Shown: piece by piece, positions 10,327 through 21,966 of the stretch
Layout of the letters: every line of letters starts with the position of its first letter
Numbering within the stretch: position 1 is the stretch's first letter
Source of the DNA: Gibbula magus
Lineage: Eukaryota > Mollusca > Gastropoda > Trochida > Trochidae
DNA: 64,000 bases
Direction of reading: 5' to 3'
Assembly: GCA_936450465.1 (NCBI GenBank)
Contig: OW388293.1
Location: 82,978,134-83,042,133 of the forward strand
Notes under the pieces: generated by a model
Told to the model about the DNA's origin: nothing
Seen by the model: the letters and a program-made list of their open reading frames with translations, nothing else
The model's database searches: none
Position numbers and translations under genes: made by a program

Positions 10327-10749
10327 TTAGAACCATTTAGAACGTGGTTTTAAGCGAAGAGTCACTGTGACTGTACCAATTAAAAATATAGCTGGTTGAC
10401 CTACTTCGTCAGTAATGTTGATATCAATGCTGGTGAGATCACGTACTTTGATGGGTACATATTGATATCTATTGAAAGTAAAGGATTTTCCATTGTTTAA
10501 ACATAATCGTCTGAGTAAAGGTTCTTGATTTTCTCCCACATAAGTTGTATCACAGATAGAAGAATGTACATAAATCTCTTTGGATGTTTTTTTTCTTGTC
10601 ACACTGCCGAAACTAATTTCAGTGAGCGCGATCATCCACTGATGATCAAATTGTAATGATTCATTCAATTGAACTCTAAAGCAATATGGCTCGTTGTCGG
10701 GATATCTATCTTTACTGTCACTACTTCTTAAAATCATGTATTTATCCAT
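10327..10749 (-). CDS. Probable Polinton minor capsid (penton-like, single jelly-roll) protein
   Basis: 140 residues from ATG 10,749 (MDKYMILRSSDSKDRY); the frame is open two codons further, to a GTG. The sequence is beta-rich, with 'PYCFRVQLNESLQF' and 'WMIALTEISF' near the N terminus and alternating hydrophobic strands at the end. Position, size and the opening pattern 'I.L.S.DS...YP.N' fit the Polinton penton/minor capsid protein. It begins 2 bp after the stop codon of the membrane protein gene, suggesting co-transcription. Confidence 0.72.
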   Translation of the reverse strand: MDKYMILRSSDSKDRYPDNEPYCFRVQLNESLQFDHQWMIALTEISFGSVTRKKTSKEIYVHSSICDTTYVGENQEPLLRRLCLNNGKSFTFNRYQYVPIKVRDLTSIDINITDEVGQPAIFLIGTVTVTLRLKPRSKWF

Positions 10750-10751
10750 AG

Positions 10752-11000
10752 TCACTTTTGAGATTTTATTTTAGGATTCGGTAAAAGATAGCCAAGACTA
10801 CTACTGAGTAATGCCGTCCACAAATTTGAATTTCCTTTTTCTAAGGACAAATTTACAATACAAGTAATGACCACAATATAAATAATGATGATTTGTGAGA
10901 AAAATACTGTTTCGTTTTTGACCACTGTTTTCCCAAGTAAACTCCAGCTTTCATTCGATCTACTGCGTGAAAGAGGTTGTGACTCAATGGTTTCATCCAT
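10752..11000 (-). CDS. Small single-pass membrane protein of Polinton
   Basis: 82 residues: a polar N terminus, one strong hydrophobic segment (FFSQIIIIYIVVITCIVNL, about residues 33-51), then 'NLWTALLSSSLGYLLPNPKIK', a tail I associate with a small membrane protein recurring in aquatic-animal Polintons. A TATA box overlapping the integrase stop codon lies 32-39 bp upstream of the ATG. Role unknown. Confidence 0.65.
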   Translation of the reverse strand: MDETIESQPLSRSRSNESWSLLGKTVVKNETVFFSQIIIIYIVVITCIVNLSLEKGNSNLWTALLSSSLGYLLPNPKIKSQK

Positions 11001-11031
11001 CCTTATGACTATGGATTAAGTATATTTTCTT

Positions 11032-11039
11032 CTTTTATA
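11032..11039 (-). promoter_or_regulatory. TATA box overlapping the integrase stop codon
   Basis: TATAAAAG on minus contains the integrase TAA stop (11,035-11,037) and lies 32-39 bp upstream of ATG 11,000. This mirrors the overlap at 6,672-6,679 on the plus strand. Confidence 0.6.
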
Positions 11040-12156
11040 GGATCTGATACTGCTTCATATCTTCCTCTGGAATCCACGAGTTGTATTTCTTAGGCCAATG
11101 TAACCATGTCACAAACACTTCTTTCCGTCTATTTCGTGTTCTCTTTTTGATGATGTCTTGTATCCTGTATTCTTGATCTGGATTTTCAGTAACTCGTTGA
11201 AGTTCAGCAGCATAGAATGAACCCTCGATGGGGTCACCTCCCCAATCATTTAGTTTGTACAAGTCGTTGTCTTGAGACCAATAACGTCTGGTAATGGTAA
11301 AGATTTCACCTGACCATTTTTCTTGATACTCCCTATCAAATTTTCCTTTCAAATGACTTATTCGAACTTTATCACCTACTTTGAATGTAAATTTTCGTTT
11401 TACATTCTTTCTGGGTTTTTTCTGGTGCTTGGTCTTGATCAAATACTGTGATAACCTCACTTCTTCTTCATTAGTTGTATTCACACTATCAGGAGATTGA
11501 CCCAACATGCGATGAATTGAACCATTATAACTGTTCACAATTTTAGATATGATATCTACGTATCTATAGGTGAAGTTTTTCAGCATGTATCTATACAAAC
11601 GCATTTTAATCGTTTTGATCACTCTCTCAGCAAAAGGGGATTTTGTCTCATTCAATGTAAACAATTGGGTTACCTTGTGCTTTTTCAAAAAGGATTTAAC
11701 CCATTGATTTTTAAATTCAGATCCCATATCAGATTGAAAGATACCAGGGCGACGATCTTGTGTCTTCCATAAGCCTGTCAATGTTTTAACCATCTCTTGA
11801 CCCTTGGTAGATTTTAGTGGATAGGTCCATAGAAAACGTGAAAATAAATCGATAATGACTAATACATATTTGACACCATCATTGTATTTAGCTAAACTGA
11901 CCATATTCATCAGATCAGCTTGCCAATGACTATCTATGCCTTCAACAACATATGTATTTCTTGGAAATTTTCTCCTTACTTCACGACTCATGGTGTATGT
12001 TTCCTGACCTTTCAACCATTTCCTGATGCGATGTAAACCAATCTTAAATTGACCTTCAGCTTTCACAGCTTCATAAAGCTTTTTTGGGCCAGCATAACTC
12101 CCAGGATGTTTTGGATCATAATAGATCTTGCGCAGATACTCTTCCCAAGGTGCCAT
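11035..12156 (-). CDS. Retroviral-type (rve) integrase with C-terminal chromodomain
   Basis: 373 residues from ATG 12,156 (MAPWEEYLRKIYYDP). This enzyme inserts the element into chromosomal DNA. The DDE triad is visible: Asp in SHWQADLMNMV, Asp in IFQSDMGSEF, Glu in ETKSPFAERVIKTIK. A basic linker follows, then an SH3-like part (KVGDKVRISHLKGKF) and a chromodomain ending 'FVTWLHWPKKYNSWIPEEDM'. The frame is open 33 codons further up to ATG 12,255, but a TATA box at 12,192-12,199 falls within that extension, so ATG 12,156 is preferred. No gag, protease or reverse transcriptase is adjacent, which excludes an LTR element. Confidence 0.94.
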   Translation of the reverse strand: MAPWEEYLRKIYYDPKHPGSYAGPKKLYEAVKAEGQFKIGLHRIRKWLKGQETYTMSREVRRKFPRNTYVVEGIDSHWQADLMNMVSLAKYNDGVKYVLVIIDLFSRFLWTYPLKSTKGQEMVKTLTGLWKTQDRRPGIFQSDMGSEFKNQWVKSFLKKHKVTQLFTLNETKSPFAERVIKTIKMRLYRYMLKNFTYRYVDIISKIVNSYNGSIHRMLGQSPDSVNTTNEEEVRLSQYLIKTKHQKKPRKNVKRKFTFKVGDKVRISHLKGKFDREYQEKWSGEIFTITRRYWSQDNDLYKLNDWGGDPIEGSFYAAELQRVTENPDQEYRIQDIIKKRTRNRRKEVFVTWLHWPKKYNSWIPEEDMKQYQIL

Positions 12157-12191
12157 GATACGTAAATGAACCCACCCTATATACTTCACTC

Positions 12192-12199
12192 TATTTATA
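12192..12199 (-). promoter_or_regulatory. TATA box of the integrase gene
   Basis: TATAAATA on minus, 36-43 bp upstream of ATG 12,156. It decides between the two possible starts of the integrase. Confidence 0.6.
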
Positions 12200-12406
12200 C
12201 ATCTACAAAAGAAGACCAACGCAAGAAAATACACAAGTAAGCTCTTAATCAACATAGTTAAACACTTGTATTAATGACAACTGTCAAATCCATTGCCCCG
12301 TAAGTTCAATCTATGAACTGTTGACATCGGTCAAAATATGACAGATAGAAAATTGCTGATGACAACAAAAAATGGAAGGATTTGATTGAAGATATATTTG
12401 AATGAC

Positions 12407-12791
12407 TGACGTCATTCAAACATGACAGGAAGATCTCTATGAAATGACTATTGTCATTCAAAATGGAGGAAAGATAAGAATTAAAAATGTGTCATGACCA
12501 TACATTCCAAGGTCACCTAAAGGTCACCTGAGCCCCTCCTTGACGTCATTCAAAATGGCGGAAACACAGGAAATGATGACGTCATTTTATTCCTATAGTA
12601 ACATGTATTCTTCTGTCATGCCTCCCGAGGATGAGAGTGATTTATGTCTGTATGAAACACAAGTCGGGAAAGATTCGGATTCATGACAGGTTTCAAAAGT
12701 GGAGCGATCATCATCATGTCTTTGACGTTGTTGCGATATGTTATCAAAGGAAAATGGGCGTATAACTCTGCATAAACCATGTGTGACGTCA
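12407..12791. promoter_or_regulatory. Cluster of four perfect CRE/ATF palindromes upstream of the integrase
   Basis: TGACGTCA occurs at 12,407-12,414, 12,541-12,548, 12,577-12,584 and 12,784-12,791. Two of them sit in a longer shared context ending CATTCAAA. A degenerate copy of that context (TTGTCATTCAAAATGG) lies near 12,451. It is the consensus site for CREB/ATF bZIP factors. The cluster begins about 210 bp upstream of the integrase TATA box. Confidence 0.6.
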
Positions 12792-12799
12792 GTCGTGTA

Positions 12800-15700
12800 G
12801 ATGCATCACATGCATACTAACAACACAAAATCACCAAGTGACTAGTTTCTGGATCAGCGACCACCTTCACACTAACACAGTTAGGAACTTATATATGATT
12901 CTTAATTAACATTGTGACACTGAATCGGTCAGGGCGTTTACTTTCCTTCCGTCTGCATATAACTCGTCATGAAAGTCTTTTTCTCAAAGTAATAGGAATT
13001 GCTGCATGACGTTGTGTAACCAAGATGAAGTGCTATTTGTCATTGGACACCATTTAATATTATTCTACGTTTTTGTTTTCATTAGTAATAGCTGTACATT
13101 AGAAGATGCAAATTGAAATTGAATATCTGTCTACTGTTTTTATACGTTCAGTTATTTGATGTATGCTTAACGATGGTCTATCTTTAAATTTAATCAGTTA
13201 CAGTTTCTTTTTTCGTTTTACATCATAAGGATAAATGTACACTTTTTAAGAAAAAACTGTTTCACTGAAATCATAAGCCATCAGAACTGATATCTCAGGG
13301 CACTTTGTCTGCTCTCTTACATATTCCCCTTGGTCATTAGACAATAACTTTTGATTAATATTCTCGATTTATCACGTCAAATTAGATAGTGTTGTCAATA
13401 TATAACAACATAAGAGGATCTATCAGAGCCTCCCGGTCAGTGTAATTAACTGATTGATTATGACAGAGCTGAGTTTTATGGTCCTAATTGGATTTATTCT
13501 CCCAGTAACAGACATTAATGGCTGACCAGAGACTAGGTAAATCTGTGAAAAAAATATGGTATAGAAAAAAGGTGATCTACATTTAGTTAGTGACGTTAAT
13601 CGAGGAACGGAGGAGAGCAACACAGCTTCCAACAAAACTCTATATACTTGGTCTATTATTTGATGCAATTGTGCTCCCATTGTATAATACTTCTGTAAAT
13701 TATTCATGGAAACATGCATAAGCTGAATGCAAATATCACGAATGTACCATGTTTAACAATCAATATTATTTTCACATGTACACACGGGTGAATTATACTT
13801 TTCCTAATGCTGTTTTATCATAAAGTATCGATAAAGGTATATACAATATTGAAGCACATTAACTGAACTCATGTAATATTTTAAGCATACTATAGCAAAT
13901 AAAGCAAGCAAATTACTTATTATCTCTTTTTTACTACAGGTGTACACAGATTGTGTTAATTTGAATTACTAGTATTTGAATTTGAATCCTAACATATGTC
14001 ATATAAATGTTTTCTACGTCATGTGGAGTGATATTTATGTCGAGGTCACCCTGTTTATCAATCCCCCTTTCCTGTACCATCTGGAAATAAATACCGTTTA
14101 AATACCATACAATATTTGGTATGACGGAAAAAACCACCACTGAATCTTACTCGCACTGACAGACTGTGTTAGCATCTGCAGACCATTCAAGGAACCGGGA
14201 ATAGGAATATTTACTAAATTCACAGACCCGTTATGTGTCCTAATGGATTTCTCGTAGGTTTACCAATCATGGAACTACCATGATGAAAATGCAAGGAATG
14301 TAAAGTAATTCTGGATTGTTGAGGAAGAACGTTATCTGTTTTCACTCACCGTCACCCTGAATCTATAGATTCTATTTCAGAGGATGTTCATTACTTTTTT
14401 TTATAACCTTTATTTATACACAAAACTTACCGTGCACATAAAGTAGTTGTTCAACAAATTAATACACGCAATGCATTTAAACAAGGCTTGGAGTATAAGT
14501 GATTTTTTTATGCGAAACGTTTTCATTTATAACTTTCTTACTTTTTATCAAAAAGACTTAAACTTTGGAACTCATGATATTCACAAGACATAGATGATAT
14601 CCTTAAAAGAAGAGTGTTCTAGGATGTACATTGGTTGCTGAGATACCTTTGTATGAACCCCTGCCACAACCAAATTTAGGAAATGAAATTAACAAATATT
14701 AATCTCCATCTTTTAAAAAAAAACATTGACTAGGTTTCTGAGCATGTCCTATTGCTGGTTTATGAGAAGAAGTGGTTTGAAGTTTTGAGGGTGAACCCCT
14801 GTAAAGTTCATATTTCATAATTTATCTCAACCAATTTACAAACGTATATCTCCATCCCAATAGGTGACACAATTTCAGATTCCTATATCAAGCGCTTTCG
14901 GAGAAGACTGGCGGCCATATTTGTGGGCGTTGGAATTAATGGTGGACAAACTTTGACCCCCTAGGTACCAGCTACACATCCACTAAATTAAAGCTATGGG
15001 AATACAGCAGTTTTGGAGAAGAAGATGATAATGTGAAAAGATTACGGACGACGGCCAATGCCATAAGCACATCTTGCCTTTCAGACCTGATGAGCTAAAA
15101 ATGAGAATAAATTGATACTCTCTTTCTGTGTCACCTGCCGAGTACATTCCGTGTGTACGTGTGAAAATAGGATGCACACGTTAAGAAAATCATAATATAT
15201 AACAGTGGATTTAGCGAGTTTATTAGCACTCTTGTTATGCTTGTTCATGTCCCAAGTTTCTGACCTGGATTCAATTATTATTCAAGTATAGAGTTCAAGA
15301 AGTTTGGCTTTGATAAGTGACTCTGATTAAAATATATTCATTAACCGTAGTCATTTTGCTGTGTATCATATACTGGTATTCACTGACCATGCAATTTTAC
15401 TGTTTTTCACATATTCGCCAACCATAACCGGTTGAGTGTGAATCGTCTATTCGCTCATCGTAATGATCTGGTTGTCTATCACACATTAACATCTCAATAT
15501 GACGATATGATAACAAGTATCATCACGGTTCAAATAGGCGTTTACCACTTTCTTTATATATTTTGATTACAATGTATGCTATCTTCAATCAATAAATTTT
15601 AGGATATAAACAAAAACTTCAAAATAATTTTCTTTTTTAGTATTTTTGCATATTCTATCCATCTCTAAAAGAGATTCCTTACACTGACAATCTACACTTA

Positions 15701-16974
15701 ATTTGAAACGCACATGGTCTTACATATATCATATTTTGTGCGGAGAGAGGAAATGACACAAGAATAATTAGAATTCCGTTAAAGCATCTGACGTGACGAC
15801 ATCGAGCTCCACATTGACAAAAACAAGGGAAGGGGACACAATGAAAATGCCGATGGAAACGTTTGACCAGTTTCAGGGAGTGTCCTTGGCAGTGAAGTTG
15901 ATTGATTCCGACAATTACTAGAGTGAGGAAGACTCTCAAGTGAGATTAGGTTTATCTCTGCCTGCATTACTGTCGTAGTGCCTCTCCATAGAAAGAGAGT
16001 TCTGGATCAAATCCTGAAATCTCCTGGAATGATTCATTCTGAATTTGTCAATAGGAAAACATTTGTTAACCATAGAGACGAGAGTGGACATTAAAAACGA
16101 GTTTTTTAAAAGAAAACATTATCTGAGAAAACACATTGACTGCAATTAAGACTTGAATCAACGCCAGAGGATTGGGCACTGTGTGGATGGAAATGACAGC
16201 AAACACAATGAGAGAGGAGAACACACAACAAGTGGAGGTTTTAACACAGGAATGACGCATTGGTGTCATCATCATGTGCACCATTTATGACATTTGCATA
16301 ATGAACTGGCTCAACTGGGCATGATAAACTTGCCTGTCAATTGCTATTAGATTGATGAACTATCCGAGGTTTATTGAATATGCATGATGATTCTAAGGAA
16401 AGATTGTGGTACATTTCGTGTTTTTCTTCTCTTTATCCACTTTTCTGATCTATACTAACAACTTATAAATACCTCACAAAAAGGTAACAAAAGATGTTGC
16501 TAATTGAATTACTAAAAGCTTGAACCAATATTAATCACAACAAAAATGTCAAATGCTATTTGAGTTTGATAATTAGTGATGACAGTAAGGTGACATTCAA
16601 AGTTAAATCTCTGAAAGCCGCCGGTGTTAAATTTGAACGCAGCAACCTCACTATAAGTTGATTAATACAGAATCAGGAATGCCATCAGCCCCGTGGAGAA
16701 TCATTATTATTGAATTGAATTGCTATCCGTGATATCATACAGCTAAATTGACATTACAATGATAGAAATGTTGGGAGTCTCCACTTGACTATTTGAATCT
16801 TGGATATCACTGAATTTCGTTTAGTTCCAACATATTGTTTTTCATTATCAATTAATTGATTAATATCTGGTAAGAGATAACAACCAACAAAATCCACTGA
16901 AGCAAACGTCAATATTGATTGAAATTTGAGAAAAAAATACAAAATATTTCCAGTGATTTAGAAACCATATCTAT
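12800..16974. other. Region without genes
   Basis: AT-rich sequence with short random ORFs only. The Polinton right end must lie at its left edge or just before. Apart from one dispersed repeat ending near 15,105 I see no coding, RNA or structured feature. Confidence 0.6.
14570..15105 (+). repeat. Dispersed repeat copy (3' end ...CCTGATGAGCTAAAA)
   Basis: The right part matches copies at 26,140-26,440 and 59,767-60,131: a run around 'TTACGGACGACGG', then 'CCATAAGC', then 'CTTTCAGACCTGATGAGC' followed by A-rich sequence. The oriented A-rich end suggests a non-autonomous retroelement or Helitron-like repeat; the class is not settled. The left boundary is approximate. Confidence 0.5.
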
Positions 16975-17016
16975 ATTCTGCAATCTACCACCATAGCCCC
17001 TCATACTGAGCAGATA
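16975..17016 (+). repeat. Left copy of the 40-bp sequence flanking the satellite
   Basis: Begins ATTCTGCAATCTACCACC and runs into TGAGCAGAT, the start of the first satellite unit. Nearly identical sequence returns at 21,898-21,939, immediately after the last unit, with a third partial copy at 21,941-21,966. Confidence 0.85.
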
Positions 17017-20000
17017 GTGAGTGAGTTACTGTTTAACGATGCTTCAGCAGTATACTGCAGCCATTAGCGGCGACTGAGCAGATAGTGAGTGAGTTATTGT
17101 TTAACGATGCTTCAGCAGTACACTGCAGCCATTAGCGGCGACTGAGCAGATAGTGAGTGAGTTACTGTTTAACGATGCTTCAGCAGTACACTGCAGCCAT
17201 TAGCGGCGACTGAGCAGATAGTGAGGGAGTTACTGTTTAACGATGCTTCAGCAGTACACTGCAGCCATTAGCGGCGACTGAGCAGATAGTGAGCGAGTTA
17301 CTGTTTAACGATGCTTCAGCAGTACACTGCAGCCATTAGCGGCGACTGAGCAGATAGTGAGCGAGTTACTGTTTAACGATGCTTCAGCAGTACACTGCAG
17401 CCATTAGCGGCGACTGAGCAGATAGTGAGCGAGTTACTGTTTAACGATGCTTCAGCAGTACACTGCAGCCATTAGCGGCGACTGAGCAGATAGTGAGCGA
17501 GTTACTGTTTAACGATGCTTCAGCAGTACACTGCAGCCATTAGCGGCGACTGAGCAGATAGTGAGCGAGTTACTGTTTAACGATGCTTCAGCAGTACACT
17601 GCAGCCATTAGCGGCGACTGAGCAGATAGTGAGTGAGTTACTGTTTAACGATGCTTCAGCAGTACACTGCAGCCATTAGCGGCGACTGAGCAGATAGTGA
17701 GTGAGTTACTGTTTAACGATGCTTCGGCAGTACACTGCAGCCATTAGCGGCGACTGAGCAGATAGTGAGTGAGTTACTGTTTAACGATGCTTCGGCAGTA
17801 CACTGCAGCCATTAGCGGCGACTGAGCAGATAGTGAGAGAGTTACTGTTTAACGATGCTTCAGCAGTACACTGCAGCCATTAGCGGCGACTGAGCAGATA
17901 GGGAGTTATTGTTTAACGATGCTTCAGCAGTACACTGCAGCCATTAGCGGCGACTGAGCAGATAGTGAGTGAGTTACTGTTTAACGATGCTTCAGCAGTA
18001 CACTGCAGCCATTAGCGGCGACTGAGCAGATAGTGAGTGAGTGAGTTACTGTTTAACGATGCTTCAGCAGTACACTGCAGCCATTAGCGGCGACTGAGCA
18101 GATAGTGAGTGAGTTACTGTTTAACGATGCTTCAGCAGTACACTGCAGCCATTAGCGGCGACTGAGCAGATAGTGAGTGAGTTACTGTTTAACGATGCTT
18201 CGGCAGTACACTGCAGCCATTAGCGGCGACTGAGCAGATAGTGAGGGAGTTACTGTTTAACGATGCTTCGGCAGTACACTGCAGCCATTAGCGGCGACTG
18301 AGCAGATAGTGAGTGAGTTACTGTTTAACGATGCCTCGGCAGTACACTGCAGCCATTAGCGGCGACTGAGCAGATAGTGAGTGAGTTACTGTTTAACGAT
18401 GCTTCAGCAGTACACTGCAGCCATTAGCGGCGACTGAGCAGATAGTGAGTGAGTTACTGTTTAACGATGCTTCAGCAGTACACTGCAGCCATTAGCGGCG
18501 ACTGAGCAGATAGTGAGTGAGTTACTGTTTAACGATGCTTCAGCAGTACACTGCAGCCATTAGCGGTGACTGAGCAGATAGTGAGGGAGTTACTGTTTAA
18601 GGATGCTTCAGCAGTACACTGCAGCCATTAGCGGCGACTGAGCAGATAGTGAGTGAGTTACTGTTTAACGATGCTTCAGCAGTACACTGCAGCCATTAGC
18701 GGCGACTGAGCAGATAGTGAGTGAGTTACTGTTTAACGATGCTTCGGCAGTACACTGCAGCCATTAGCGGCGACTGAGCAGATAGTGAGTGAGTTATTGT
18801 TTAACGACGCTTCAGCAGTACACTGCAGCCATTAGCGGCGACTGAGCAGATAGTGAGTGAGTTATTGTTTAACGATGCTTCAGCAGTATACTGTAGCCAT
18901 TAGCGGCGACGGAGCAGATAGTGAGTGAGTTATTGTTTAACGACGCTTCAGCAGTACACTGCAGCCATTAGCGGCGACTGAGCAGATAGTGAGTGAGTTA
19001 TTGTTTAACGATGCTTCAGCAGTATACTGTAGCCATTAGCGGCGACGGAGCAGATAGTGAGCGAGTTATTGTTTAACGATGCTTCAGCAGTATACTGTAG
19101 CCATTAGCGGCGACGGAGCAGATAGTGAGTGAGTTATTGTTGAACGATGCTTCAGCAGTACACTGCAGCCATTAGCGGCGACTGAGCAGATAGTGAGTGA
19201 GTTATTGTTTAACGATGCTTCAGCAGTATACTGCAGCCATTAGCGGCGACTGAGCAGATAGTGAGTTATTGTTTAACGATGCTTCAGCAGTACACTGCAG
19301 CCATTAGCGGCGACTGAGCAGATAGTGAGTTATTGTTTAACGATGCTTCAGCAGTATACTGTAGCCATTAGCGGCGACGGAGCAGATAGTGAGTGAGTTA
19401 TTGTTTAACGATGCTTCAGCAGTACACTGCAGCCATTAGCGGCGACGGAGCAGATAGTGAGCGAGTTATTGTCTAACGACGCTTCAGCAGTACACTGCAG
19501 CCATTAGCGGCGACTGAGCAGATAGTGAGTGAGTTATTGTTTAACGATGCTTCAGCAGTACACTGCAGCCATTAGCGGCGACTGAGCAGATAGTGAGTTA
19601 TTGTTTAACGATGCTTCAGCAGTACACTGCAGCCATTAGCGGCAACTGAGCAGATAGTGAGTTATTGTTTAACGATGCTTCAGCAGTACACTGCAGCCAT
19701 TAGCGGCGACTGAGCAGATAGTGAGTGAGTTATTGTTTAACGATGCTTCAGCAGTACACTGCAGCCATTAGCGGCGACTGAGCAGATAGTGAGTGAGTTA
19801 TTGTTTAACGATGCTTCAGCAGTACACTGCAGCCATTAGCGGCGACTGAGCAGATAGTGAGGGAGTTACTGTTTAACGATGCTTCAGCAGTACACTGCAG
19901 CCATTAGCGGCGACTGAGCAGATAGTGAGTGAGTTACTGTTTAACGATGCTTCAGCAGTACACTGCAGCCATTAGCGGCGACTGAGCAGATAGTGAGTGA

Positions 20001-21897
20001 GTTACTGTTTAACGATGCTTCAGCAGTACACTGCAGCCATTAGCGGCGACTGAGCAGATAGTGAGGGAGTTATTGTTTAACGATGCTTCAGCAGTACACT
20101 GCAGCCATTAGCGGCGACTGAGCAGATAGTGAGTGAGTTATTGTTTAACGATGCTTCAGCAGTACACTGCAGCCATTAGCGGCGACGGAGCAGATAGTGA
20201 GTGAGTTATTGTTTAACGATGCTTCAGCAGTATACTGTAGCCATTAGCGGCGACGGAGCAGATAGTGAGTGAGTTATTGTTTAACGATGCTTCAGCAGTA
20301 TACTGTAGCCATTAGCGGCGACGGAGCAGATAGTGAGTGAGTTATTGTTTAACGATGCTTCAGCAGTACACTGCAGCCATTAGCGGCGACTGAGCAGATA
20401 GTGAGTGAGTTACTGTTTAACGATGCTTCGGCAGTACACTGCAGCCATTAGCGGCGACTGAGCAGATAGTGAGTGAGTTACTGTTTAACGATGCTTCAGC
20501 AGTACACTGCAGCCATTAGCGGCGACTGAGCAGATAGTGAGTGAGTTACTGTTTAACGATGCTTCAGCAGTACACTGCAGCCATTAGCGGCGACTGAGCA
20601 GATAGTGAGGGAGTTATTGTTTAACGATGCTTCAGCAGTACACTGCAGCCATTAGCGGCGACTGAGCAGATAGTGAGTGAGTTATTGTTTAACGATGCTT
20701 CAGCAGTACACTGCAGCCATTAGCGGCGACGGAGCAGATAGTGAGTGAGTTATTGTTTAACGATGCTTCAGCAGTATACTGTAGCCATTAGCGGCGACGG
20801 AGCAGATAGTGAGTGAGTTATTGTTTAACGATGCTTCAGCAGTATACTGTAGCCATTAGCGGCGACGGAGCAGATAGTGAGTGAGTTATTGTTTAACGAT
20901 GCTTCAGCAGTATACTGTAGCCATTAGCGGCGACGGAGCAGATAGTGAGTGAGTTATTGTTTAACGATGCTTCAGCAGTATACTGCAGCCATTAGCGGCG
21001 ACTGAGCAGATAGTGAGTGAGTTATTGTTTAACGATGCTTCAGCAGTATACTGTAGCCATTAGCGGCGAAGGAGCAGATAATGAGTTATTGTTTAACGAT
21101 GCTTCAGCAGTACACTGCAGCCATTAGCGGCGACTGAGCAGATAGTGAGTGAGTTATTGTTTAACGATGCTTCGGCAGTATACTGCAGCCATTAGCTTCG
21201 ACTGAGCAGATAGTGAGTGAGTGAGTTACTGTTTAACAATGCTTCAGCAGTACACTGCAGCCATTAGCGGCGACTGAGCAGATAGTGAGTGAGTGAGTTA
21301 TTGTTTAACGATGCTTCAGCAGTACACTGCAGCCATTAGCGGCGACTGAGCAGATAGTGAGTGAGTTACTGTTTAACGATGCTTCAGCAGTATACTGTAG
21401 CCATTAGCGGCGACGGAGCAGATAGTGAGTGAGTTATTGTTTAACGATGCTTCGGCAGTACACTGCAGCCATTAGCGGCGACTGAGCAGATAGTGAGTGA
21501 GTTATTGTTTAACGATGCTTCAGCAGTACACTGCAGCCATTAGCGGCGACTGAGCAGATAGTGAGTGAGTTATTGTTTAACGATCCTTCAGCAGTACACT
21601 GCAGCCATTAGCGGCGACGGAGCAGATAGTGAGTGAGTTATTGTTTAACGATGCTTCAGCAGTATACTGCAGCCATTAGCGGCGACTGAGCAGATAGTGA
21701 GTGAGTTATTGTTTAACGATGCTTCAGCAGTACACTGCAGCCATTAGCGGCGACTGAGCAGATAGTGAGTGAGTTATTGTTTAACGATGCTTCGGCAGTA
21801 CACTGCAGCCATTAGCGGCGACTGAGCAGATAGTGAGTTATTGTTTAACGATGCTTCGGCAGTATAATGCAGCCATTAACGGCGACTGAGCAGATAG
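17008..21897 (+). repeat. 68-bp satellite array, about 70 copies
   Basis: The unit can be phased from GACTGAGCAGATAGTGAG to CCATTAGCGGC. Most units are 68 bp, with shorter ones lacking one or two GTGA steps and longer ones with an added GTGA (for example near 18,033 and 21,210). Sites that vary between units include TTACTG/TTATTG, GACTGAG/GACGGAG and TACACTGCAG/TATACTGTAG. The TATACTGC variants contain the 12-bp perfect palindrome GCAGTATACTGC. No reading frame spans the array, so it is non-coding satellite. Confidence 0.97.
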
Positions 21898-21966
21898 ATT
21901 CTGCAATCTACCACCATAGCCCCGCATATTGAGCAGACAAATTCTGTAATCTACCATCATCGCCCC
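21898..21966 (+). repeat. Right copies of the satellite-flanking sequence
   Basis: A full copy (21,898-21,939) and a partial, more diverged copy (21,941-21,966) of the sequence at 16,975-17,016. No 68-bp unit lies between them. Confidence 0.8.

Larger units (their letters stand above)
1..13000. mobile_element. Polinton/Maverick (adintovirus-like) large DNA transposon, left end cut by window
   Basis: Ten ORFs form the canonical Polinton set: protein-primed family B polymerase, packaging ATPase, adenain-like protease, double-jelly-roll-type capsid, probable penton and an rve integrase with a chromodomain. Four genes read right (105-7,584) and six read left (7,871-12,156), converging at 7,585-7,870. 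Polymerase and integrase sit at opposite ends, as in known Polintons. All ORFs are open except for a TAA at 201-203 in the polymerase. The left terminal inverted repeat is outside the window, so the right end, somewhere after 12,256, cannot be placed; 13,000 is only a working limit. Known Polintons have 6-bp target duplications, which could not be tested here. Confidence 0.93.

Noticed and set aside
11035..12156. Integrase as part of an LTR retrotransposon
   Set aside because: No reverse transcriptase, protease or LTR beside it; its neighbours are Polinton virion genes.
12157..12255. 33-codon N-terminal extension of the integrase with a hydrophobic, signal-like stretch
   Set aside because: A TATA box (12,192-12,199) lies inside it and ATG 12,156 gives the usual start of this integrase type.
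12256..13400. Polinton right terminal inverted repeat
   Set aside because: The left end is outside the window and bases 1-104 have no inverse match here, so no boundary can be supported.
13423..13719. 98-codon ORF in the gene-free region
   Set aside because: No homology signal, splice context or codon bias; chance ORF in AT-rich DNA.
17008..21897. CRISPR-like array
   Set aside because: The units are contiguous, without unique spacers, in a eukaryotic genome; it is a satellite.
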